From: Bacillota bacterium
Lineage (GTDB): Bacteria > Bacillota > Clostridia > Lachnospirales > Lachnospiraceae
DNA: 11,076 nt
Assembly (NCBI GenBank): GCA_023424235.1
Contig: JAFAEB010000283.1
Location: 1 to 11,076, forward strand
Reading direction: 5' to 3'
Shown here: positions 1 through 6,608 of the stretch, piece by piece
Numbering within the stretch: the stretch's first letter is position 1
How the letters are laid out: each line of letters opens with the position of its first letter
Notes under the pieces: generated by a model
The model's database searches: none
Told to the model about the DNA's origin: nothing
Seen by the model: the letters and a program-made list of their open reading frames with translations, nothing else
Position numbers and translations under genes: made by a program

Positions 1-414
1 ATGAAAGAACACTCCAACTGGGTAATGCTTGATAAGCAAACAGGTGAGTTTACGCAGTCTAAGGGTCAAGAAGTTATGGAATCCTTCCTAAAATCTTATG
101 ATGATATCGATGTTGTTATTGCTGAAAATGACAATATGGCATTTGGAGCAATTGATGCTATAAAAGCAGCAGGTAAGGTTCCTGGAAAAGATATTATTAT
201 TGTTTCATTTGACGCAGTAAAAGCTGCTTTTGAAGCGATGATAGCAGGAGATATGAATGTATCAGTAGAATGTAATCCATTACATGGACCTAGAGTAGCT
301 GAGATTATTCAAAAATTAGAAAAAGGTGAAACTGTAGAGAAAATTGCTTATGTTGATGAAGGAGTATTTCCAGCAGAAACAGCAAAAGATATCATAGCAA
401 GTCGTACTTATTAA
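1..414 (+). CDS. ytfQ: Sugar ABC transporter substrate-binding protein, C-terminal part (YtfQ-like, 5' end outside window)
   Basis: This is the last 137 residues of a type 1 periplasmic-binding (Peripla_BP_4) protein, the extracellular sugar receptor of the transporter encoded next to it. Family members are about 320-360 residues, so roughly 190-220 N-terminal residues, including the lipoprotein signal, lie upstream. The ATG at position 1 is an internal Met. The stretch TGEFTQSKGQEVMESF (residues 14-29) closely matches the remembered E. coli galactofuranose receptor YtfQ (GDFTRSKGKEVMESF). AENDNMAFGAIDAIKAAG (41-58) and VSFDAVKAAF (68-77) are the usual C-lobe strands with an Asp near the ligand cleft. 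The ending YVDEGVFPAETAKD (117-130) also fits. The exact sugar cannot be read from this fragment; galactofuranose or another furanose is inferred from the whole operon. Confidence 0.9.
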   Translation: MKEHSNWVMLDKQTGEFTQSKGQEVMESFLKSYDDIDVVIAENDNMAFGAIDAIKAAGKVPGKDIIIVSFDAVKAAFEAMIAGDMNVSVECNPLHGPRVAEIIQKLEKGETVEKIAYVDEGVFPAETAKDIIASRTY

Positions 415-462
415 TTTCTTATAAATAACAATTACCATATTACATAGTTTTCTTAAGTATCA

Positions 463-507
463 TTTCATAAGGTGAGGGGGTATTACATACGACCTCACCT
501 TTTGAAA
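463..507 (+). terminator. Stem-loop after the binding-protein gene
   Basis: Arms 463-477 and 493-507 pair over 15 positions with one T-T mismatch (468/502), around a 15-nt loop. The core is AAGGTGAGG / CCTCACCTT. Only a short T stretch is present and no long U-tract follows. It lies between the receptor gene and the ATPase gene of one transporter. Such hairpins commonly cause partial termination or protect the upstream mRNA, giving more receptor than membrane components. That role is inferred. Confidence 0.75.
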
Positions 508-532
508 TAGACAGTGAAAGGATTGATTTCAT

Positions 533-2068
533 TTGAAGGAAGAGAAAGATATTATACTTAAAATGCGTGGTATAGATAAAATATTTCCAGGAGTAAGAGC
601 ACTGTCTCATGTTGATTTTACCTTAAGAGCTGGTGAGGTTCATGCACTAATGGGGGAGAATGGGGCAGGAAAATCCACTCTTATAAAAGTACTTACAGGA
701 GTTGAGACATTAGACCATGGTGAGATACATTTACAAGGAATAGAACATCCAGTTGTAATACACTCTCCCCAAGATGCACAATTAAAAGGAATTAGTACGG
801 TGTATCAAGAAGTTAATCTTTGTGGTAACTTATCCGTAGCAGAGAATATATACATTGGAAGAGAACCAATGAAAAGAGGTAGAATTGATTGGAAGCTTAT
901 GAATAAGAAAGCAAAAGAGATGCTAGAAAATCTTAATTTAAAGATAAATGAAACGAAACCTCTAGGAAATTACTCGGTAGCTATATGGCAAATGGTTGCC
1001 ATTGCAAGAGCTGTCGATATATCCTCAAAAGTACTAATTTTAGATGAACCGACATCAAGTTTAGATGAACAAGAGGTTGATAAATTATTTGCAGTTATGA
1101 AAGCCTTAAAAGAAAAGGGAATCGGTATCATCTTTGTTACCCATTTTCTTGATCAAGTATATCGAATTAGCGATCGTATTACGGTACTTCGAAATGGTGA
1201 GTTAGTTGGTGAATATGAAACAAATAAGTTAGATAAAGTTCAATTAGTAGCCAAAATGATGGGAAAAGAGTTACATGACTTAGAAAACATAGCGAAGTTA
1301 AAAGGTGAATCTAATCATAAAAACCTAGAGTCTAAATGCTTCATTGAAGCGAAGGAACTTGGCTGTACTGGAACCATTAAGCCTTTTAATTTATGTATAC
1401 ATAATGGAGAGGTGGTTGGCTTATCAGGCTTACTAGGCTCAGGTCGTTCTGAACTATCTCGAACCATTTATGGTGCTGATAAGGCGGACACTGGTGAATT
1501 AATCGTTAATGGGAAGAAGCTTCTTATTAATGCACCTATTGATGCAATGAAATCATCGATGGCTTATTTACCAGAAAGCAGAATTCATGAAGGAATTATT
1601 TCAGACTTATCAGTAAGAGATAATATTATTATTGCTCTCCAAGCAAAACGAGGTATCTTTAGGCTTCTAAGTAAAAAGGAGCAAGAAGAGTTTACAGATA
1701 AATATATTGATTTACTTCAAATTAAAACTTCGGATCGTGAAGTTCCTATCAAAAATTTAAGTGGTGGAAATCAGCAAAAAGTAGTTCTTGGTAGATGGTT
1801 ACTCACAAATCCTGATTTTATTATCCTTGATGAGCCAACGAGGGGAATTGATGTTGGCACGAAAACAGAAATACAAAAACTAATTTTAAAATTATCGATG
1901 GAAGGGAAAGCCATACTTTTTATCTCCTCTGAAATTGAAGAGATGCTTCGTGTTTGTAGCCGAATTGCGATTATGAGAGATGGAAGTAAGGTTTTTGAGT
2001 TAGAAGAGGAGGAACTTAACCAAGAAGAAATTATGAAAGCCATAGCAAGAGGAGGTAAGGATGAATAA
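533..2068 (+). CDS. ytfR: Sugar ABC transporter ATP-binding protein with two nucleotide-binding domains (YtfR-like)
   Basis: The 511-residue protein is the cytoplasmic motor of the sugar importer, with two fused ABC domains. The first has Walker A GENGAGKST (41-49), Q-loop YQEVN (91-95), Walker B VLILDEPTSSLD (167-178) and switch His204. Its signature is degenerate (YSVAIWQ, 147-153), a known trait of YtfR relatives. The second has a degenerate P-loop GLLGSGRSE (299-307), an intact signature LSGGNQQ (409-415), Walker B ILDEPTRGID (431-440), and Ser instead of the switch His (FISSE). This asymmetry is normal for the RbsA/MglA/YtfR group. Many blocks match remembered E. coli YtfR, including STVYQEVNL, VTHFLDQVY and SDRITVLRNG. 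The start is TTG, preceded by AAAGGA (517-522) with 10 nt spacing. It gives the N-terminal length expected of the family; an in-frame ATG at 563 is an alternative. The 3' end overlaps the next gene by 8 nt. Confidence 0.95.
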   Translation: MKEEKDIILKMRGIDKIFPGVRALSHVDFTLRAGEVHALMGENGAGKSTLIKVLTGVETLDHGEIHLQGIEHPVVIHSPQDAQLKGISTVYQEVNLCGNLSVAENIYIGREPMKRGRIDWKLMNKKAKEMLENLNLKINETKPLGNYSVAIWQMVAIARAVDISSKVLILDEPTSSLDEQEVDKLFAVMKALKEKGIGIIFVTHFLDQVYRISDRITVLRNGELVGEYETNKLDKVQLVAKMMGKELHDLENIAKLKGESNHKNLESKCFIEAKELGCTGTIKPFNLCIHNGEVVGLSGLLGSGRSELSRTIYGADKADTGELIVNGKKLLINAPIDAMKSSMAYLPESRIHEGIISDLSVRDNIIIALQAKRGIFRLLSKKEQEEFTDKYIDLLQIKTSDREVPIKNLSGGNQQKVVLGRWLLTNPDFIILDEPTRGIDVGTKTEIQKLILKLSMEGKAILFISSEIEEMLRVCSRIAIMRDGSKVFELEEEELNQEEIMKAIARGGKDE

Positions 2069-3116
2069 ACTTAAATTATTGTTAAAGAGAATTAAAGGGT
2101 TTCATCTGTTTTTCCCATTGCTTTGCCTTGTTATTGTATTGTTAATTAACTTAATTCGGACTCCTAATTTTTTTCAGGTATCCATTAATAATGGGGTTTT
2201 TTATGGTTATATCATTGATATATTAAATCGTTCTAGCGAACTGATTATATTAGCTGTTGGAATGACTTTAGTAGTAGCTGCATCTGCTGGTACAGATATA
2301 TCAGTAGGGGCTGTAAGTGCAGTTTCGGGTGCTGTTACCATATACAGCCTGGTTGGTGCTAATAGTAGCGATGTCTATCGAATCCCTTATATAATAGCTA
2401 TATTATTAGGGCTTTTAGCTGGAGCTGCCTGTGGAGCATTTAATGGATTTTTGGTAGCGAAATTAAAGATTCAACCAATGGTAGCAACACTAATTTTATT
2501 TACCGCAGGGCGTGGTATTGCACAGGTGCTTACCCAAGGGTTTATAATATATGTACGAAAGGAGCAATTTAAATTCTTAGGTAACTTTATACCAGGGGTA
2601 CCCATCCCTACACCAATTTTTGTCGCTATCCTTATGGTAATTGTAACTATACTAATCCTAAAGAAAACGGCAATCGGTTTGTACATAAAAGCGGTTGGAG
2701 TGAATCCAAAGGCTTCAAGACTAGTGGGTCTAAACTCTGCTTTTATTATCTTTTTGGTTTATACCTTTAGTGGACTTTGTGCAAGTATTAGTGGAATGCT
2801 TATTACATCAAGAGTGTATTCCATTGATGCCAATAATGCAGGACTTAACTTGGAATTAGATGCCATCCTTGCGGTAGCCATTGGAGGAAATAGTTTAGGT
2901 GGAGGTAAGTTCTCTATAGCTGGCAGCATTATCGGTGCCATTACCATACAAGCGCTAACGACATCTCTATACGCTATGCAGGTTAAGACAGATCAATTAC
3001 CAGTATTTAAAGCGATTGTAGTTATTTTAATTGTAGCTCTCCAATCACCAGTATTAAAAAACTATATAAGAACATTTAAGTATAAAAGCTTAGAAGGAAA
3101 GCAGGTGATGAAATGA
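2061..3116 (+). CDS. ytfT: Sugar ABC transporter permease (YtfT-like)
   Basis: This 351-residue integral membrane protein belongs to the BPD_transp_2 family (RbsC/XylH/YtfT type) and is one half of the transmembrane channel. It has an N-terminal membrane segment around residues 15-30 and several further hydrophobic helices. The signature IILAVGMTLVVAA...GTDISVGAV occurs at about residues 61-84. The blocks RGIAQVLTQG, SGLCASISGM, DANNAGLNLELDAILAVAIGG and GAITIQAL line up with remembered E. coli YtfT. IDILNRSSELIILAVGM strongly resembles YtfT's IDILNRAAPVALLAIGM. Its ATG overlaps the ATPase stop by 8 nt, with a GAGGAGG ribosome site inside the upstream gene, so translation is probably coupled. 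Its stop overlaps the next start as ATGA. It should heterodimerise with the YjfF-like permease encoded next. Confidence 0.94.
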   Translation: MNKLKLLLKRIKGFHLFFPLLCLVIVLLINLIRTPNFFQVSINNGVFYGYIIDILNRSSELIILAVGMTLVVAASAGTDISVGAVSAVSGAVTIYSLVGANSSDVYRIPYIIAILLGLLAGAACGAFNGFLVAKLKIQPMVATLILFTAGRGIAQVLTQGFIIYVRKEQFKFLGNFIPGVPIPTPIFVAILMVIVTILILKKTAIGLYIKAVGVNPKASRLVGLNSAFIIFLVYTFSGLCASISGMLITSRVYSIDANNAGLNLELDAILAVAIGGNSLGGGKFSIAGSIIGAITIQALTTSLYAMQVKTDQLPVFKAIVVILIVALQSPVLKNYIRTFKYKSLEGKQVMK

Positions 3117-4132
3117 TCTCAAAGCTTAGAGAGAAATTTGGAGCGAATACTTTTCTTCTTTTAATAACCATATGTTTATTTGTAGCAATGTACATAGCTG
3201 GAATGATTATTTATAAGGATAAAAACTTTGGGAACATGCAAGTGTTTCTAAATCTCCTCATTAACAATGCTGGACTTATTGTAGCTTCCGTTGGTATGAC
3301 AATGGTACTTATAACAGGAGGTATCGATATTTCCATCGGTTCTGTTGTTGCTATGACATGTATGCTATTAGCATGGATGATGGAGATAAAGGGTGTTGGT
3401 GCCTTTACATCAATTATAATTGTATTACTAATTGGAATAGTGTTTGGTTTTGTCCAAGGTTGGCTTATTTCGTATTTAAAGCTTCAACCTTTTATCGTCA
3501 CACTAGCAGGTATGTTTTTTGCTCGTGGTATGACAGCTATGATTAGTGTAAATATGATAACCATTAAGAATAGCACCTTCCTAGCCATGGCGAAAGCAAA
3601 AATTTATCTTCCAATCGGTGGGACGATTAATAAAAGAGGTACTCTAATAAAGCCCTATATTTATCCCAGTGTGATAATAGGAATCTTAGTTCTTATTGTA
3701 ATATTCTATATGTTAAAATACACAAAGTTTGGTCGTTCTATCTATGCCGTAGGAGGCAATGAACAATCTGCTTTATTAATGGGTTTAAATGTACGAAGAA
3801 TTAAGTTAAAGGTATATATTATAAATGGATTTTTAGCTGCACTAGCTGGTGTGGTATTTTGTTTAAACACTACGGGAGGATTTGTTGAACAGGCGAAAGG
3901 ATTTGAGATGGAAGCAATTGCTTCCGCCGTTATTGGAGGGACTCTATTAACTGGTGGAGTCGGTAATGTAATTGGTAGTTTATTTGGTGTCTTAATTAAG
4001 GGAACCATTGAGACCTTCATCACCTTTCAGGGGACCTTATCTTCATGGTGGACTAAGATTGTAATCGCTGCACTACTTTGCTTCTTTATTGTTTTACAAA
4101 GTGTGCTAGTTATTGGGAAGAAGAAAAAGTAA
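3113..4132 (+). CDS. yjfF: Sugar ABC transporter permease (YjfF-like)
   Basis: This 339-residue BPD_transp_2 permease is the second channel subunit. It has an N-terminal membrane helix (about 13-31) and the family loop VGMTMVLITGGIDISIGSVVA (about 61-81). ITLAGMFFARGM, YAVGGNEQSALLMGLN, EMEAIASAVIGGTLLTGGVG and TLSSWWTKI match remembered E. coli YjfF. The TLSSWWTKI block near the C-terminus separates YjfF from other paralogues and supports a YtfQRT-YjfF-type furanose transporter rather than ribose or xylose. It overlaps the YtfT-like gene by 4 nt (ATGA), with the upstream GCAGGTGATG region serving as ribosome site. It ends in a basic KKKK tail, followed after about 18 nt by a stem-loop. It is the last gene of the transporter operon here. 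Confidence 0.94.
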   Translation: MISKLREKFGANTFLLLITICLFVAMYIAGMIIYKDKNFGNMQVFLNLLINNAGLIVASVGMTMVLITGGIDISIGSVVAMTCMLLAWMMEIKGVGAFTSIIIVLLIGIVFGFVQGWLISYLKLQPFIVTLAGMFFARGMTAMISVNMITIKNSTFLAMAKAKIYLPIGGTINKRGTLIKPYIYPSVIIGILVLIVIFYMLKYTKFGRSIYAVGGNEQSALLMGLNVRRIKLKVYIINGFLAALAGVVFCLNTTGGFVEQAKGFEMEAIASAVIGGTLLTGGVGNVIGSLFGVLIKGTIETFITFQGTLSSWWTKIVIAALLCFFIVLQSVLVIGKKKK

Positions 4133-4150
4133 ATAGAGGGTAGTATTAAG

Positions 4151-4196
4151 TTAAACCAACTAGGAGTAGCTAGGTAGCTATAAATAGTTGGTTTGA
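4151..4196 (+). terminator. Stem-loop after the transporter operon
   Basis: Arms 4151-4162 and 4185-4196 (core AAACCAACTA / TAGTTGGTTT) form a 12-bp stem with one possible G-U pair, around a loop that itself repeats TAGCTA. No U-tract follows, so this is either a weak intrinsic terminator or an mRNA 3'-end stabiliser. Its position 18 nt after the permease stop fits an operon end. Confidence 0.6.
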
Positions 4197-4249
4197 TTAA
4201 TGATAAGGTATAAATATAGATAATGAACAATTGCCAGTGAATTAAAAAT

Positions 4250-4264
4250 AGGGTATGATACCCT
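4250..4264. promoter_or_regulatory. Perfect 15-bp palindrome, possible operator
   Basis: AGGGTAT-G-ATACCCT is a perfect odd-length inverted repeat in the intergenic region, about 155 bp upstream of the PHP hydrolase gene. Its size and GC-rich half-sites in AT-rich surroundings suggest a protein-binding site. No matching second copy was seen in the window, and the cognate regulator is unknown. Confidence 0.4.
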
Positions 4265-4310
4265 TATTCAATATAGTATTATGATTATAAAGATATTAGG
4301 TATTTTAGTA

Positions 4311-4331
4311 CTCAAATTATATATATTTGAG
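4311..4331 (+). repeat. Small inverted repeat in the leader of the PHP gene
   Basis: CTCAAAT (4311-4317) and ATTTGAG (4325-4331) form a 7-bp stem around an AT loop. A weak promoter-like TTGAGA (4327-4332) with CAGAAT 17 nt later overlaps it. Either reading is tentative. Confidence 0.3.
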
Positions 4332-4357
4332 ATACAATTGAAACAATATCAGAATTA

Positions 4358-4390
4358 AGTGAGCTTTTATTTATTTGTAAGGAGCTTACT
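4358..4390 (+). promoter_or_regulatory. Leader hairpin just upstream of the PHP gene ribosome site
   Basis: AGTGAGCT (4358-4365) pairs with AGCTTACT (4383-4390). The stem can grow to about 11 bp using G-U pairs, and it ends 18 nt before the GGAGG of the next gene. A T-rich stretch follows, but it is not a clean U-run. It could be an attenuator, a 5' leader structure or the last terminator of upstream transcripts. Confidence 0.4.
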
Positions 4391-4420
4391 ATTTCGTAAT
4401 TATTTAATGGAGGTATCATA

Positions 4421-5362
4421 ATGAGGTGGATAAATCCCTATTTAGAGGAAGGTAATTGGTATAAAGGTAATATGCATACCCATTCAAAAGTATCTGATGG
4501 TGAATTAGAACTAAATGAGGTAATAAGTGCATATAAACGAATGGGAGAGCACGATTTTATTGTAGTAACGGATCATACAATAGGAACACACCCTAATAAA
4601 TTTACACCAATAACAGATTTACAAGAAAAGTATAAGGATAAACAATTTACAATCATAGAGGGTAGAGAAGAGTCTTTTGGACGACATATTCTTGGAATTG
4701 GGGTACCTATGATATTTGACCAAGATATTATAAAGAAACCTAGTGAAGAATATACTCTTTTCGATTATCAGAAGATAATAAACCATATCAAAAGTGAAGG
4801 TGGATTAGCGTACTTACCACATCCACATTGGTTACATTTTGATTATTGGACAGCCGAGCAAATATTAATGTTAGAGAATGTAGATGGATTTGAGTTATTT
4901 AATGGAGACAGGTTCAATGGACCAGCTAATTTAGCTAGCGATGTGTGGGATGCAGTTCTAAGTAATGGCAAGCAACTTTTTGCCGTAGCCAATGATGACT
5001 TTCATAATCCAGCTACCTTTTTACATGCATGGAATTATGTTTATGCAAAATCTAACTCGAAAGAAGATATATTAGATGCATTAAAACATGGAAGCTCTTA
5101 TTGCTCGAATGGAGCCGAGTTTGAATACATAAAAGTTGATGGTGATCGAATTATAGTTGAATGTAGTCATAAATCTATCTACCAAAATACAATTAAGTTC
5201 TTTCGTTTTGTAGGAAAAGATGGAGAATGTCTATCTCTTCAAAGTGGTAAAAATGGTTATGCTGAGTATAAAGCTATGGGTGATGAAACATATATCCGAG
5301 TTGAGATGACCCTAAATTGGGGAATGTCAGCTTTTACACAAGCATTTTTCTTAGAAAAATAA
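4421..5362 (+). CDS. PHP-domain metal-dependent phosphoesterase/hydrolase
   Basis: The 313-residue protein carries the polymerase-and-histidinol-phosphatase (PHP) fold, which binds a di- or trinuclear metal site and usually cleaves phosphoesters. The expected ligand motifs occur in order: NMHTH (17-21), SDG with Asp26, VTDH (49-52), IIEG with Glu80, His89, LPHPHW (132-137) and NDDFH (191-195). About 85 residues beyond the last ligand motif (roughly 230-313) are beta-rich and probably form a small accessory domain. There is no signal peptide or membrane segment, so it is cytoplasmic. The ribosome site GGAGG (4409-4413) sits 7 nt before the ATG. It lies on the same strand as the transporter and the LuxE/LuxC-like pair, separated from each by hairpins or palindromes. 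Its substrate is unknown; a sugar- or nucleotide-phosphate is only a guess from the neighbouring sugar transporter. Confidence 0.88.
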   Translation: MRWINPYLEEGNWYKGNMHTHSKVSDGELELNEVISAYKRMGEHDFIVVTDHTIGTHPNKFTPITDLQEKYKDKQFTIIEGREESFGRHILGIGVPMIFDQDIIKKPSEEYTLFDYQKIINHIKSEGGLAYLPHPHWLHFDYWTAEQILMLENVDGFELFNGDRFNGPANLASDVWDAVLSNGKQLFAVANDDFHNPATFLHAWNYVYAKSNSKEDILDALKHGSSYCSNGAEFEYIKVDGDRIIVECSHKSIYQNTIKFFRFVGKDGECLSLQSGKNGYAEYKAMGDETYIRVEMTLNWGMSAFTQAFFLEK

Positions 5363-5413
5363 AGAGATAGTAAGTAATTGGTAAGATTATTAAGGTATTA
5401 GTGGATTTTTCTT

Positions 5414-5453
5414 AGTATATACGATATGATGAAAATATCATATCGTATATACT
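5414..5453. promoter_or_regulatory. Perfect 17-bp inverted repeat between PHP and luxE-like genes
   Basis: Arms 5414-5430 (AGTATATACGATATGAT) and 5437-5453 are exact reverse complements around a 6-nt spacer (GAAAAT). As RNA this is a perfect hairpin but lacks a U-tract; as DNA it resembles a large dyad operator. It lies 52 nt after the PHP stop and 48 nt before the preferred luxE-like start. A possible upstream start for the luxE-like gene (5426) falls inside the left arm, which argues against that start. Confidence 0.7.
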
Positions 5454-5500
5454 TGCATCAAATTTACCCAAGGTGCATGAATATTGGGGGTTTAGGTATT

Positions 5501-6607
5501 ATGAAACGAAGTCTAAAAAAACTTTATAGTAAAAATCCTTATAATGATAAGGGGAGCAATCAATATTTTCTAGATGGTATAAGAGATACCACGAGAAGAT
5601 TCTTTAATCAATCCGATTATTATCAAAAGATATGTGAGTTACATCATTTTCAGATTGAGGATATTAAAACAATGGAGGATCTTTATAAAATTCCTCCAAT
5701 TCCAACTCTTTTCTTTAAGAGAAATGATATCTCTATAGAACATAATTCAATCATTGAAGTTACTTCCTCTGGTACTAGTGGTAAATGTAGCAAAGTTACT
5801 TATAGTGCATTTGAAATTATCCAAATGGCTAAAATGTCCATTCGATTAGGAATCCTACACAATTTATTTTCTATTCTACCAACCCACTATATTATACTTG
5901 GTTATCAGCCAACAAAGCAAAATAAAACAGTTATTTCTAAGACTGCATACTTATCAACCTGGTATGCTTTAGGTCTTACTAGAACCTATGCCCTAAAATA
6001 CTCTGGTAATGAATATAAGATAGACCTATCAAAATTAATAAAGGTATTAGTAAAGAGAAGTAAAGGAATACTACCAATAAGAATAATTGGTTTTCCATCT
6101 TACTTATATTTTATGTTGTCCTTAATGAAGGAAAATAATATAAAGTTAAAATTACCAAAAGGTTCTCGAATTTTACTAGGTGGAGGATGGAAGCAGTTCT
6201 TTCAGGATGAGATCTCAAAAAATGAATTATTTAATATGATATATGAATTATTAGGGGTAAAAAAAGAAAATATCCATGAGTTCTTCGGTGCAGCAGAGCA
6301 TCCAGTCCTTTATTGTACTTGTAAAAATCATCATTTTCATATTCCGGTGTATGGAAGGGTTATAATACGAGATGTACAATCCTTAGAACCATTACCGAAA
6401 GGAAGGGTTGGACTTGTAAACTTACTAACACCAATTGGAGGAAGTATACCAATCATGAGCGTGATAACCGATGATTTAGGTATTCTTCATGATAGCTTGG
6501 AATGTAATTGTGGTATCAAGTCAGATTATCTTGAATTATTAGGTAGAGTTGGTGTGACGGATATTAAGACATGTTCTCAAGGTGCAAAAGAATATTGGAG
6601 GGGATAA
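5501..6607 (+). CDS. LuxE-like acyl-protein synthetase (adenylate-forming)
   Basis: The frame is open from 5426, but that start lies in a palindrome and lacks a ribosome site. An ATG at 5501, preceded by GGGGG (5486-5490), gives a 368-residue protein, close to Vibrio LuxE (about 370-380). In this numbering it has the ATP-binding loop TSSGTSGK (88-95), IPPIPTLFF (64-72) just before it, LLGGGWK (225-231), EFFGAAEHPVLY (260-271, the place of the ANL Y-G-x-T-E motif), TDDLG (323-327) and GRVGV (348-352). Cys358, 10 residues from the C-terminus (DIKTCSQG), is where Vibrio LuxE carries its acyl-accepting Cys364. LuxE makes acyl-AMP from a carboxylate and ATP, then an acyl-thioester handed to LuxC. 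A CNCG-type Cys pair sits at 335/337. The next gene starts 1 nt after this stop. The substrate is unknown. Confidence 0.85.
   Translation: MKRSLKKLYSKNPYNDKGSNQYFLDGIRDTTRRFFNQSDYYQKICELHHFQIEDIKTMEDLYKIPPIPTLFFKRNDISIEHNSIIEVTSSGTSGKCSKVTYSAFEIIQMAKMSIRLGILHNLFSILPTHYIILGYQPTKQNKTVISKTAYLSTWYALGLTRTYALKYSGNEYKIDLSKLIKVLVKRSKGILPIRIIGFPSYLYFMLSLMKENNIKLKLPKGSRILLGGGWKQFFQDEISKNELFNMIYELLGVKKENIHEFFGAAEHPVLYCTCKNHHFHIPVYGRVIIRDVQSLEPLPKGRVGLVNLLTPIGGSIPIMSVITDDLGILHDSLECNCGIKSDYLELLGRVGVTDIKTCSQGAKEYWRG
6597..6603 (+). promoter_or_regulatory. Ribosome binding site that decides the luxC-like start
   Basis: GGAGGGG lies inside the last codons of the luxE-like gene, 5 nt before the ATG at 6609. 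It favours that ATG over an in-frame GTG at 6582, which has no comparable site, and predicts translational coupling of the two proteins. Confidence 0.8.
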
Positions 6608-6608
6608 T

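Noticed and set aside
1771..2043. Minus-strand frame within the ATPase gene
   Set aside because: Antisense shadow of a clearly functional ABC domain; low-complexity Ser runs and no ribosome site.
4027..4230. Minus-strand frame covering the permease 3' end
   Set aside because: Shadow of the YjfF-like gene and its stem-loop; no start signals and poly-Phe from the KKKK codons.
5426..5500. N-terminal extension of the luxE-like gene starting at 5426
   Set aside because: The start codon lies within a perfect palindrome, no ribosome site precedes it, and the 25 extra residues are not expected for LuxE proteins; 5501 is preferred.
6582..6608. GTG start for the luxC-like gene inside the luxE-like gene
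   Set aside because: GGAGGGG at 6597-6603 is correctly placed only for the ATG at 6609.
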